NCBI GenBank assembly: GCA_001662425.1
Contig: BDDC01000258.1
Location: forward strand, 619 to 64,618
Direction of reading: 5' to 3'
From: Chlamydomonas sphaeroides
Taxonomy: Eukaryota; Chlorophyta; Chlorophyceae; Chlamydomonadales; Chlamydomonadaceae
Length of the DNA stretch: 64,000 bases
Shown: in pieces, positions 19,889 through 30,632 of the stretch
How the letters are laid out: every line of letters begins with the position of its first letter
Numbering within the stretch: the first letter of the stretch is position 1
Made by a program: the position numbers and the translations under genes
The notes under the pieces: generated by a model
The model's input: only the letters and a program-made list of their open reading frames with translations
Databases searched by the model: none
What the model was told of the DNA's origin: nothing

Positions 19889-22800
19889 ATGCCCCCTCGT
19901 GGCAGCCGTAAGAAAAAGGAGGAGGTCGTCGTTGTTCCTGTTATCCTGCAAGAGGATGTATGGGCAGCGTGCGATAAGTGCCAGAAGTGGCGCCGTCTGC
20001 CCCCTGGAACTGTGCTGGATGAGGACAAGCAGTGGTGAGATTTGCAGACGTGTTGCTACTATACGCGGGAAGGTCCTGCGCGGCGCGCACATAGCATTCG
20101 ACCTAACCCCGCGCCGGTGTGCCCTTGCAGGTTCTGCAACCAGAATGCCGACCCGAAGTTCAACGACTGCTCCCTGCCGGAAGAGGTGGGTGCGGCTGAC
20201 GGCGCGGTGCTGCAGCGGAACCCAGCCCGCTGGCTGTCCGGCGCAGCCGGACTCTGGCTCTGCCACCCTGTAAATTGTGGCAGGCGCCGCGTCGCCTCCC
20301 TCTGTGACGGACGCAGCAGCTTCTGTCTGGGCCTTTGGAGGAGGCGGGCCAAAGGCCACCGGACGGTTGTCCGTTGTCCGCCGGAACTCTTCACCTTCTG
20401 CTGCCGCGCTGCCGCTTGCCGCGCCCCCACAGGACTGGGAGAAGTCGGGGGACAAAGAGGTCGACCCAGCCTTCCTAGCAGAGGTCAAAGCGTGAGTACC
20501 GGACAGCTACTGGGGAGCTGGCGGCGCGTCCTCCCTCCAGCTTCACAGTTGACAGCCTTGCTTGCACCTGCTGATATGTTCAAACCCACAGGGAGACGGC
20601 CAAGCAGGCGCTCAAAAAGGCCGCGGGCTATGAGCTGGTGCCGGCGAGCAGCGGGCGCGGCCGCAAACGCCAGACAGGTGCGGCGCGGAGCCTGCGAGGG
20701 CTGGGCCGGGCCGGACCGGGCTGCGCCGCCAGGCCGGCATGGCGGCCCAGGCGCAGCGGAGATGGGCCACGCCAGGGTCGGACTCTGTCCGGTTGCTGAA
20801 GCACAGGACTTGCGGGGCAGGCATAGGAAACTGGCAAACCGCCGCGAGGGACAGTCAGGAAGCCTCCCAAGCTGCCTTCCGGGCGCTTCCGGTGACTCCC
20901 ACACGGCGAGCAGCAGCCTGCCGCAAGGCCGCCACGTGAGGCCCGCACCCATGCACCTTTCCCCTGCTTGCAACCCCGCCTGCCCCGACCGCACCGCGGC
21001 CCTTGCCCCTCCGCAGAGGAGTACTCGCTCTCCTACGCGGTCCCCAAGAAGGCCAAGACCGACACGCCCGCAGTGCGCATGCCCTCCTCCACGCCGCCGC
21101 CGCCCGCCCCGGCGCCGCTGCATGTGGCGCCGCCGCCGCGGCCGCAGCCTCCGCCGGCGCACATGACCTTCCCCTCCATGGCAGACGAGCTCAAGGCCCT
21201 CAACAACGGATGCGCGCGCCTGCTGGTGAGGCAGCGGCAGCATGAGGCCCCTCTCAGCTGCCGCCCAGCTGGCCAGTGCCTGGTGTGGTGTCCCGGCTGC
21301 CCCTGGCCCTGGCCCGTCTTTCATGTTCCCAAGAGCCATGCCGTGCTGCTGCCCGCTTCCCTGCGCCCGCCCAACAGAACAACGGCGGCACGTGGGAGCC
21401 GGTGAAGCACGGCAGCCAGCTAGGCCAGGAGCACGTGGTCATACCCTCGTGGTTTTGGACGGGCATGCAGCACCTGGTGCCGCACGCTGCGTCGCTGGCG
21501 GCCAGCGCCATAGAGGTGCTGACGGCGATGCAGTATGCCGCCGGCAGCCAGCAGGCCGCCGCCGCGGCGGCGCCTTCGAGCCTGCTGGCCATGATGCCCA
21601 AGGCGGCGGCGGCGCACGCCGCCGTCGCAGCGGCGGCGGCTGGCGGCGGCGGCGGGGCGATGTCGCAGCACCTGCAGCAGGCCGAGACGTACGTCCGGCT
21701 GTCGCTGATGACGGCGGCAGGAATCCTGCAGCCGGTGGTGAAGCTGGTGATGCAGGGCGGGGACCTGACGGCGGCGGTGGCGGCGGCGACGAAGCCGGCG
21801 TTCCCGCTGCCGGCGCCCGGTGCGCCGGAGCCGGGGCCGGGCGCAGTGCTGCTGCAGGCCGGCGACCCTGGCGCAGGCGGCGCGCCGCCGCAGCTGCAGC
21901 TGCAGCCGCCGCAACAGGCGCAGCAACACCAGCAATCGTATCTCCAGCAGCATCAGCAGCAGTACCAGCAGCAGCAACACCAGCACCAGCATCAGGCGCC
22001 GTACTCTCAATCGCACCAGCAGCAGCCCGGGCCGGCGCCGCAGCACCAGCTGCCGCCGCCGCCGCAGTACCAACAGCTCCAGCAGCAACAGCAGCAGCAG
22101 CAGCAGCAGGCGCAGCAACAGGGACAACAGCAGGCACAGCAGCAGATGCAACAGCAGGCGCAACAGCAGGCGCAACAGCAGGCGCAGCAGCAGGCGCAGC
22201 AGCAGGCGCAACAGCAGGCGCAACAGCAGGCGCAGCAGCAGGCGCAACAGCAGGCGCAACAGCAAGCGCAGGCGCGTCAACAGCAGGCGCAGCAGCAGCA
22301 ACAGCAGGCGCAACAGCAGCACTCGCCGCCGGCGCAGCAGCCCTTGCTGCCGCAGCAACAGCAGGCAGCGGTCCCTGCCGCCACCCCTGGCGCGACACCC
22401 GGCCTCGCATCGCCCGGCACAGCACGGGCGGCCTCTCGCACGCTCAGCGGAGGCCCGAGCGGCGACGGCACGCCTCGCGGCGCTGGCGCTGGCGAGCCGG
22501 AGCCCCGGGACACAGGCGGCCCCGCGGCCCGGAACGCGCGGGAGCCGCAGGAGCGGCAGGGCCGGGAGCCCGGCCCCTCGCACCCACGGGACCGGGAGCG
22601 GGAACGCCGGCCGTCTTCCCGGGAGCGCCGGCCCTCATCCCGGGAGCGCGAGCCGCGCTCCACCTCTCGGGAGGCCGAGCGCGAGCGCCGGCCGTCCTCA
22701 CGCGAGCGCCGGCCGTCGTCTCGGGAGCGACGCCCCTCCTCGCGGGAGCGACAGCCGTTGTCTCGGGAGCGCGAGCGCCGGCCGTCGTCGCGCGAGCGCG

Positions 22801-23825
22801 AGCCGCGGCCCCCGTCGCATGAGCGAGAGCGAGAGCGCCGGCCCTCGTCGCGGGAACGCGATCCGCGGCCCGTCGGCACCGACTCGCCTCGCGGCTACAG
22901 CCGCGACCGGGACGTCCGCGACGGGCGCGAGCGGGAGCGGGAGCGATCCTGGGAGCGGGAGCGCGAGCGGGACCGTTACGGCGGCGCGGGCGGGGGCGGA
23001 GGCGGGGGCTACGACCGGCACGCACACGGCGGTCGGGGAGGCGAGTACCGGGACCACCGTGGCGGCGGCCCACACCACGACGGGCCGGGCCGCGGCGACG
23101 GCGGCTACCACCGCGGCGGCGGCGGAGGCGGCTACGGGCCGCCGGACGGGCCCCGTGACTGGGACCGGGGGCGGCCTGGTGGCCCGCCGCCGCCGCAGCG
23201 GCCGTACGGGGAGCCGTACGGCGCGCAACCGCCGCCGCCGCCGCATCACGGCGCGCCGCATGCGGGCGGGTACCCGCCGCCCCATGGCGCCGGCTACATG
23301 GGCTCCCAGCCGCCGGGCGGCCGCGGCCCACCGCACGCGTCGCCGCCGCCGGCAGGGCCCCACTCGCAGCACGGCTACGGGCCGCCGTACAGTGGCGGAG
23401 CTCCGCCGCCGCCCGGCAACCCGGCTGCTGCGGCTGCGGCGGTGGCGGCCGCTGCCGGCGGGCCGCCTCCGGCGTCGGGGCCTCGGGCGGTGCCGCTGCC
23501 GCCGTCCTTGGCCAACCTGCCGCCGGCCCAGGTGGCGAAGCTTTTAGCGGAGCAGGGGCTCAAGGTCCAGCTTGGAGGGCAGCACCAACCGCCGCCGCCC
23601 GGGCCGCCGCCGCCGGGGCCGCCGTACGGCGGCCGCGCGCCGTCACCGCACCACCCGCACGCACGGCCGCCGCCGCACGGTTACACCGGCGGCAGTGGCG
23701 GGCCGGCGCAGGCGTCGGCGGCGCAGCTCCGGGCTCCGCACACGGGCGGGTACAGTGGCGGCTCGGGTGGGTACAGCGGCGGCTCGGGCGGCTACTCCGG
23801 CGGCTCGGGAGGGTATGCTCGCTAG
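19889..23825 (+). CDS. CW-type zinc-finger protein with polyQ, RS-like and Gly/Pro-rich tracts
   Basis: Predicted nuclear chromatin reader, since CW domains bind methylated histone H3 lysine 4. Exons: 19889-20034, 20131-20185, 20433-20491, 20592-20677, 21017-21225 and 21378-23825, giving 1000 aa. The CW domain spans about residues 24-66, with zinc ligands C28, C31, C51 and C62 and tryptophans W25, W34 and W49. A basic KKAK stretch and a Pro-rich linker follow. Next comes a helical segment near residues 185-300 (NNGGTWEPVKHG onward) that may be a second domain. Then come a Gln-rich region of about 140 residues, RERRPSSRE-type repeats, and a long Gly/Pro tail ending in GGYSGGS repeats. The RS-like section suggests contact with splicing or transcription machinery, which is inference. 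I cannot name an orthologue. Confidence 0.85.
22077..22330 (+). repeat. Gln-coding CAG/CAA-rich array with GCG interruptions
   Basis: Runs of CAG and CAA mixed with GCG, giving QQAQQQAQ-type protein sequence in the CW-domain gene. The mixed codons suggest an older array kept at protein level, with a more recent near-regular CAGGCGCAACAG motif in the middle. Confidence 0.9.
22590..22870 (+). repeat. Array encoding RERRPSSRE-type RS-like units
   Basis: About a dozen imperfect units coding Arg-Glu/Arg-Arg-Pro-Ser-Ser-Arg-Glu follow each other in the last exon of the CW-domain gene. They resemble RS and RE domains of splicing factors and are probable phosphorylation targets. Confidence 0.8.
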
Positions 23826-24157
23826 CACGGCTTTCTGTGGCGCTGCCAGGGCAGCGGCGTCGCGGTGTGTTCAGTGGCCTCGGCTCGACGGTGGTGGAGG
23901 GTGGCGGCGGGAGCGAGTGGACTGGGTGGGCTACGGTGCGGGCTGGCAGCTAGCAAGGCAGCGGCCTAGCGGCCAGGTGATGGGGCTGAGCGAGGGGCAG
24001 TCCTGGACAGCGTTGGGGGTGTGGGGCGGACAGCGGTGGTGGGCAGCCGTGGGGGTCTGCAAGGCCCGGCAGGCGGGGCGGTGGCCTGGCGCGGCGATTG
24101 CTGCGCAGCTGCGGGCTGTGGCGGGCTATCAGCGATCGGGACTCCCGGCGTTCCCGG

Positions 24158-24162
24158 TGTAA
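24158..24162 (+). promoter_or_regulatory. Candidate poly(A) signal TGTAA of the CW-domain gene
   Basis: Algal-type polyadenylation pentamer, about 330 bases after the stop. Confidence 0.5.
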
Positions 24163-24929
24163 TGTGTGAGCATGAGACATTCCAGTCGTCAAGGCCCGAC
24201 TGCGAGTTACGTTTCGGTTACATGTGTTGCAGCCACCGCTTGCAGCCAACGCAACGCCCCACCGGCCCACGCTCAGGCCTTCCGCAACGCTTCAGTCTAC
24301 GGTTCCGGGCTACCGGCATTGCATACTGCTTCCCTTGCGTCAGGCCCTCCTGCCCTGCGCCGCGTCCAGCAGCCTAGGGGTCCCCGTTGCGTGCACGGCT
24401 GACGTCCTGCATCCTTGACACAGAGCCTGAAGCGTGCAGGAGCGGGTGCCCAAGCGCCCAACTATGTATTAAGTCTGATTCGCTCGAATTATGGCTGTGC
24501 CGTCTCTCCGCCCGCGCTCTGTGTCCCTGTGCAGCCATGCATTGCTTACATCCGCCTTTATAGTTGGGTGGGTGGGCGACACACTGGCAACGTGAGATGA
24601 TCAAGTCGAGCCGTGTTACACAGCTCTCGCCTCAAAAAGGCTGCATCCGACAGGTTTCGACCATCGTCTCCAAAACCATTGCCAGGCTCACTCATGCCGG
24701 CACAGCGCTTAGCGCTTGCTCGCCGCCTCATCGCCGCAGTACTGTACTGAAAAAATAGAGGATTGTCGTTCGTTCATTGGACATCGAAATGCACCAGCCC
24801 ATCAGTGTCAAGCGCCCGTCGGCGCCCCTGCTTCACCCCTCCCTACCGCCATCCTGCGCGTTACGAAGGGCCCTCAGCACGTCTCCGCCGCCGGGCAACT
24901 AGGCGCCGTCGCGCCCGTCTTGCTATCTT

Positions 24930-24934
24930 TTACA
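24930..24934 (-). promoter_or_regulatory. Candidate poly(A) signal TGTAA of NUG2
   Basis: Minus-strand TGTAA, about 167 bases after the NUG2 stop. Confidence 0.45.
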
Positions 24935-25100
24935 CACCGCCAATCCAGCCAACGACGGTAACCACTAGCAGACGACACGCCGCCGCGGCTCGCGCAACAG
25001 ACGAAGCCGCGGCGGGCGTTGCTGCGTTTCACACACCGCGAGGGCATGGCATCACGGCAGCACTAAGATCTGCATACCAGCGAGGGGCGTTGCCGCCGCA

Positions 25101-28100
25101 TCACTCGAGCGTCTTGAGCTTGGTCTTGCCCGTGACGCCCTTTGCGGCCCTGCCCCTGCCCTTGGCGGGCGCAGCGGCCGGCGCGGGCTCGGCCGCCGCC
25201 GCAGCGGCGCCCTTGCCCTTGCGCTTGCCGGCGGCTTGCGCGGCGCCGGCCTTGGCAGCGGCGGCCTTGGGCGCGGCGCTCTTGCCGGATGCCTTGGTGG
25301 ACGCCTTGGGCTTGGTCGATGGGGCATCATCGCCCTGCAAGTATAAGGAAAGTGAGAAGAGCAACAAGAGGTCAGCATGCAAGTCTGGACCTTGGGCGCG
25401 TGTAGTGCAGGTGCGTATGAACGCATGTGGAAACCGGCAGCTCAGATTGTGAGTGGTGATATAATAGTTTTGTCGGCATGGCTTTGTTGGACATCGCCTA
25501 TACACCGAACGAGACATAACCATCATAGCTGCGGAAGCTGTGCGTGCAATTCACGGATGACGGCAATGGACGAGGTGGCAAGGCACGGCAGCAAACCACC
25601 AGGCATGCCGGTACGGCGTGCGTGTGAATGCATAACGCACGATGAAAGATCTTTGCTCAGATTGTGAGTGGTGATATAATAGTTTTGTCGGCATGGCTTG
25701 TTGGACATCGCCTATACACCGAACGAGACATAACCATCATTGCAAGATCTGGAGGTCGTCCATGGTGTGCAAGGGACCCCAAACAAGGCATGCTAACCAC
25801 AATCGCCAACCCACACCTAAACACACACCTGAATGCAGGCCATGACCGCCTCCCACGACAGGCCGCCATCGCCATAGCCGTCGCTGTCGTTGCCGTCGTC
25901 ATCACCACCAGCCGCCACCGACCGCTTGCGCTTGCCGGCAGGCGCCTTCTCCTTGCCCGCCTTCTTCTGCTCCTTGACCGCAGCCGCAGCCGACGCGCCA
26001 GCGGCCTTGGCCACCGCCCGAGCGCCGCCACGGCGCGCAGCCTTGGACGCAGTCGCCGCGTCCTCCTCCTCGTCCTCCGACACCACCGGCGCGTCGTCGT
26101 CCTCCTCACTGCCACTGACCTCGTCGTCGCCCTCGCTGACGTCCTCGTCCTCGTCAGACGAAATGACATCGGGGTCCTCGACGGCCTCGCCCTCGGCCGC
26201 CGCGGCGTCGCGGCGCTCGTCCTCGGGCATGTAGTAGTCAGACTGCACCGGAATGAGCGACCGGGCCTGCGCCGCCGTCGCGCTCAGCAGCACCTCCCGC
26301 ACCGCGCGCGCAGCTGCAAGGGGCAAAGAGCACACACGGCATAAGAGGTCAAGTGAGAAGACAGAAGACATGATTGCAGAACATGGGAATCGACAGCAGC
26401 CTGGTAAGAGCAGAGCAGAAGCACAAACAGCGACACGACTCACCAGCTGCCGCGGCCTCGGGCTTGGCGCCGGCCTCCCGCGCAGCGTCCTCCTCAGTCA
26501 CCAGCTCCTTCGGCACCGGCAGCTCGTCCGCAGTCGGCTCGGCCGCCGGCTCCGACGCTGCCGCAGCCGCGCCGTCGCCCGCAGCCGCGCCGTGGCCCAC
26601 GGCGGCGGCCTTGGGCGGCGCCTCGTCCGTGTGGCCGGGCGGCAGCGTGAAGAAGGGCACCTTGCCTCGCTGCCAGTCGTACAGCACCATGCGGGCGGCC
26701 GTGTTGAGGTCCGGCTCGCCGCCCTTGAGCAGCTTGCCGGACAGGCGGGCCAGCTGCGCTAGGAAGTCCTCCGTGTCGACCCACTCCTTGATCTTGTAGG
26801 CGCGGCGCTGCGGGGAAGCGGGTGAAAGAAGGGGAAGAGGCGGGTCGAGATGGTTGGTAGTGCTCGGCGCGAATCATGGTCGAGGTCGGGGTCGGGGAGA
26901 GGCGGGAGTGCTACAGATGCGTATGTGTTCAGAAATAAGATGCGTGTGTGCGTGCGGTGCGTGCCAGAGCAGCGGCGTGGCTCAGAGAGATTCCCACGAA
27001 CAAAACATCCTCACGGAGTATCTCAGATGTCTCTATCTACTTTAATTTGATTCGAATCATCAGCGCCAGCCGTGCTCTTCCGTGCTCGGCCAATGCATGC
27101 ACCATCCTTGCACATCACCCAACCACCACACGATCTCACCAGGTACTCGGGCTTGACGCGCTTCAGCACCGGGTCCACGTGGTCAGTCGCGTCCTCCAGG
27201 TTCTCCACGCGCACCACGCCCTTGAGCACCAGGTCCGTGGGCGTGTCGTTAGTGCGGTTGTACACCACGCCGGGGCAGTCGATGCAGAAGATGCGCTTCA
27301 TCAGCGTGATGTACTGCCAGATCTTAGTCTCGCCGGGAATGGGCGCCGCCTTGCACACCTGCAGACCGGGGATCGGACGGCGCACGGGTGAGCGACGGCG
27401 AGAGAGACAACAAAGGGCTCCCGATAGGAGGAGCGCAGATAGCGAGCGAGGGGTAGAGTAACGGGACGTACCTTCTTTGTGCGCAGCGTGTTGATGACGC
27501 TCGACTTGCCGACGTTGGGGTAGCCGACGAAGCCGACCGAGATGGCCTGCTTATCCGAGCGCAGGCGCGCGAGCTGCCGCAGCAGCGACAGCAGCGCGCC
27601 CTTGCCGAAGGGGTTGGTGATTGAGGCGTGGAAGGCCAGCACTGGGAACTCCCGCGACAGGTAGTGCAGCCAGCGCTTCGTCACCCACGACGGGACCTGC
27701 GTTGGATGGTGAGGGAAGGTGGGGTGAGATGAGGTGGCGTGGGTGCGATGGCGAGCGCGTCTCAGGGAGGGTGGCGTGTTCAAGTCATTCCGAAGGTCGT
27801 ATGGTACGGACAATTACCACTAGTCATCACAGACGCAATGGGAGGCGCGGGAAGCGCAGTAGATGCGTGCATTGTGCACGCAAGCGCAACAGTGCTGATC
27901 AGGACGTGTTGTGGCAACATTGTGGCTTTGCCACGTTCAGGGTATATTTAAGTTGTGTTTTGATTGTGTCCCATCACTTCAGCGGTGCCGCCAGGCAACA
28001 GGCCCGGCAGTCAGCCCGCATTTGAAGGTCGGGCATATGCGCGGAACTGAGCGTGTGCGGTGTGCGGTACGGCAGCGGCTCGGCGGGTCCTCAGACATCC

Positions 28101-30014
28101 AAGGAAGGATAAAGCCGCAACAGCTCTCAAGCCCGGCGAGGCGAAAGCTCTAGACGGGCCCTGCGAATGGTGTTCTGAGAGAAGCCCTAATGTTGGAAAC
28201 ATCATCATAGGACCGCCGCGCCATGCCGTGCCGTACGCGCCACGCATGCTGTGCTCAAATGAAGTGAGATGCAGAATGCATACGCGTGCGCAATGCAGCG
28301 AGTCTCAGGCTAACGAGATTCCACTGATGGTTTTATCTTCACGTGAAGATCCGATGCTGTTAGTCATCATCGACACGACGCGTGCGCTCGGCCGGCGGCC
28401 CCGTCCGCTTCAGCTAGCAACCGCGACCGACTCTTCAGCTCGCGACTCACCAGGTCGCACTTGTTGAGCAGCAGGATGATGTGCTTGTGGCGCAGGTGCT
28501 TGCGGATGTGCTGCTCCAGGAAGTTGCAGCGCGTGCCGTTGGGGTCGCGAGCGTCCAGCACCTGACGGAAGACGTACCACGTGGACAAGGGCACATGGCA
28601 GTCAAGGATCGTAAAGAATATAATTACACGGCAAGGTATGTCGCGCGGACTTCGGAGAGGTGCAGCTAGTATGTATAGGAGATAATGGTGTGTGGAGTGT
28701 CACATGCTGGGTAAGACCCAAAGGGTAACTGCCCCGACGGGGCTCCCCAAGGCGATGGAATCAGCAGTTGCGCACATGGCAGCAGTTGGCTCAACCCCGA
28801 GGGGGAACTCGCCGCCGCCTGGCGTCAGTATATGGTGTTGCCGCGGACTGTACACCCACGAGGGGCCCGCGAGGGGCCCGGGTGCTCCAGCTGGCAGCCT
28901 GGGGATGTGGCTACATCGACCCAGGCCCACCAAGGGTGGTGCGGTGCCAATGTGATGGCGACGCTGATAATGTTGTGCAACAGGCGCAGCTGACCGAGAC
29001 TGGTGGCCTAGGTGAGGTGACTGGTGGCCTAAGCCTCTCACCTGGACAATGACGTCCGACGAGTCGAGCACCTTGTACAGCTCGCCCCAAATGCGCTTGC
29101 TTTGGCCCTTCTCGTAAGCGCGCTCCAGCACCGCGTCCTTGAGGCCCACGAGCTCGCCGGTGGGAGCGACGGGAGCCCCGTCGAACCTGTGAAGGCGGCA
29201 ATAGCAAGGCAGGTCAGCACGGGCTGGCAGGGACCGCCATTGAACAGAAGCAGCGCTGCCCCCGGTGGCAGGTCAATGCCCAAGCTCGAAGAAAGGACTC
29301 ACTTCTCGCTCTTGTCGTCGACAATCTGCGCGAAGTCCTCCAGGTTCTCGACGGCAAGCTTTGGCCGCTTGCGCTGCTTCTTCGGGCCGAACGTGTCGGA
29401 GAAGGGCTGCGTCGCCAGCAGGCTGGCTCGCGCCTGCTTGCCGCCGACCTTCTTTTCCGGGTCCTCGAGCAGCTGCAGCGGCAGCTTCTTTTCCCGGAGC
29501 AGGACGGTGTAGGCGTCGTTCACCTTGCCGGCCATCTCGGTGCGGAACTGCTCCAACTGCTTCTGCCCGATGACACGCGTGTTGCCGAACCACCGACGGT
29601 CGGGCTGGATGCGCGTCGTCGGAAGTTCTTTGCTTTGCAGCTCCTGAGGGGGAACAGACGGGGGGTGAGGGTCAAGCGAAGCCTGGTCGAACGCCAGCTC
29701 TGGGGACATCGGCGGCTAGGCGCACCTCGTAGAGGATTTTGCCGTTCTTGTCTCGGACGGCCCGCTGCTTGTACATCTTGAGACGGCGAACCTGTAAACA
29801 GCAAGCAAAGCAGGTCAGTGTTGGCGGCGGCGGCGGCGGGCGGCGCGGCAATGATGCACTAACTCACCGTCGCAGCGGTACGCATGCCGCCCTTGCTGCT
29901 GCTGGGACGGTTGCCATCGAGACTATGCTTGGGCTTCCGGTTGTCCTCGACTTTCCCGAGCTTAGGGGCGCCCTTACTCTTGGCGCCCCTGCCCTTGCCA
30001 CCGGACTTGGTCAT
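25101..30014 (-). CDS. NUG2: Nucleolar GTP-binding protein 2 (NUG2/NOG2/GNL2)
   Basis: Circularly permuted GTPase needed for late maturation and export of the 60S ribosomal subunit, acting in nucleolus and nucleoplasm. Ten exons in phase: 30014-29868, 29791-29726, 29643-29303, 29186-29042, 28561-28451, 27696-27472, 27358-27140, 26807-26444, 26313-25829 and 25334-25101, giving 778 aa. The basic N-terminus and the [16 protein letters not shown] segment are typical. The G motifs come in permuted order: LLLNKCDLV (G4), GYPNVGKSS (G1), then IDCPGV (G3). Family motifs [14 protein letters not shown] [10 protein letters not shown] and RIFCIDCPG are present. The C-terminal half is acidic ([12 protein letters not shown]), then Lys/Ala-rich, as often in nucleolar proteins. 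Intron 9 contains the 87-bp direct repeats. It starts 618 bp from a divergent gene. Confidence 0.96.
25440..25740. repeat. Pair of 87/86-bp direct repeats, possible small mobile element
   Basis: Copies at 25440-25526 and 25655-25740 are identical except for one extra T in the first. Both begin GCTCAGATTGTGAGTGG and end GACATAACCATCAT. They are 215 bp apart and bracket a unique 128-bp core. The AT-richer composition contrasts with surrounding DNA. The layout resembles a terminal-repeat element in miniature or a recent tandem duplication in intron 9 of NUG2. No coding capacity is visible. Confidence 0.9.
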
Positions 30015-30632
30015 TTTCGCTGCTTGGTGTGCAGCAGTTGGCGGTGGGGACTACCCCATGTGCGGCGGCAGTGGTCTCTGGGCGCCGGGTGCAGTGCGCC
30101 GCAGATGCTGCCGCGAGAGACGGCTGTGATAGGCCGCTGTGTCTTGTAGGTGTACTCTGTGTTGGGCGCCGGTGAGAATAACAACATACCGTTGGCGGCT
30201 GCGCAAAGTAGCCCTCGCGAGAGCTTGCATGGGGGCCATGCGAGAAAAGGCCGAGCTGGTCGGGTCCTTGCATAACGCTCATGTGTTATCCTCATTTCGC
30301 TTATCAAAGCCACGCATGCGAGCATAAAAGGGAATGCTGCCGTTGCATCAAGCTTTTTCCGCCCTGATTCGCCCCTTCGCCAACCTGCTGAACATTTCAC
30401 ATCACTGATAAAAGAGAGGCCTTACTGTCGCTGCCTAGAGTGCCTACTTCTTGCAGCACTCTTTGCATGTGGATACCCCTACCTCCCTTCGGGCACAGCT
30501 TCGCTCAGCGCAAGCCCCAGCGCAGCACACAGGAGGCGCTGGAGGATGCGTTGATCAAGCTGAGCGGCGTCGCCTGGCGATAGGCGCCAGTCCGACTACC
30601 CCGCTCCAGCACCTTTCCACAACCCGCCAGCC
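30015..30632. promoter_or_regulatory. Divergent promoter region, NUG2 / MGCxxS protein gene
   Basis: A 618-bp interval between opposed starts, comparatively AT-rich near 30280-30420. It should contain both promoters. I see no gene in it. Confidence 0.45.

Larger units (their letters stand above)
23826..25100. other. Convergent intergenic region
   Basis: About 1.3 kb between the stops of the CW-domain gene and NUG2. It carries a TGTAA at 24158-24162 for the former and a minus-strand TGTAA at 24930-24934 for the latter. I see nothing else that I can support. Confidence 0.5.

Noticed and set aside
21420..23547. Very long frames on both strands overlapping the last exon of the CW-domain gene
   Set aside because: They are mirror readings of CAG/GCG-rich and Gly/Pro-rich repeats. 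Only the frame that continues the CW domain is tied to spliced exons.
27040..27065. GATTCGAATC, similar to a tRNA B box
   Set aside because: No matching A box, acceptor stem or anticodon arm at the required spacing. It lies inside a NUG2 intron.
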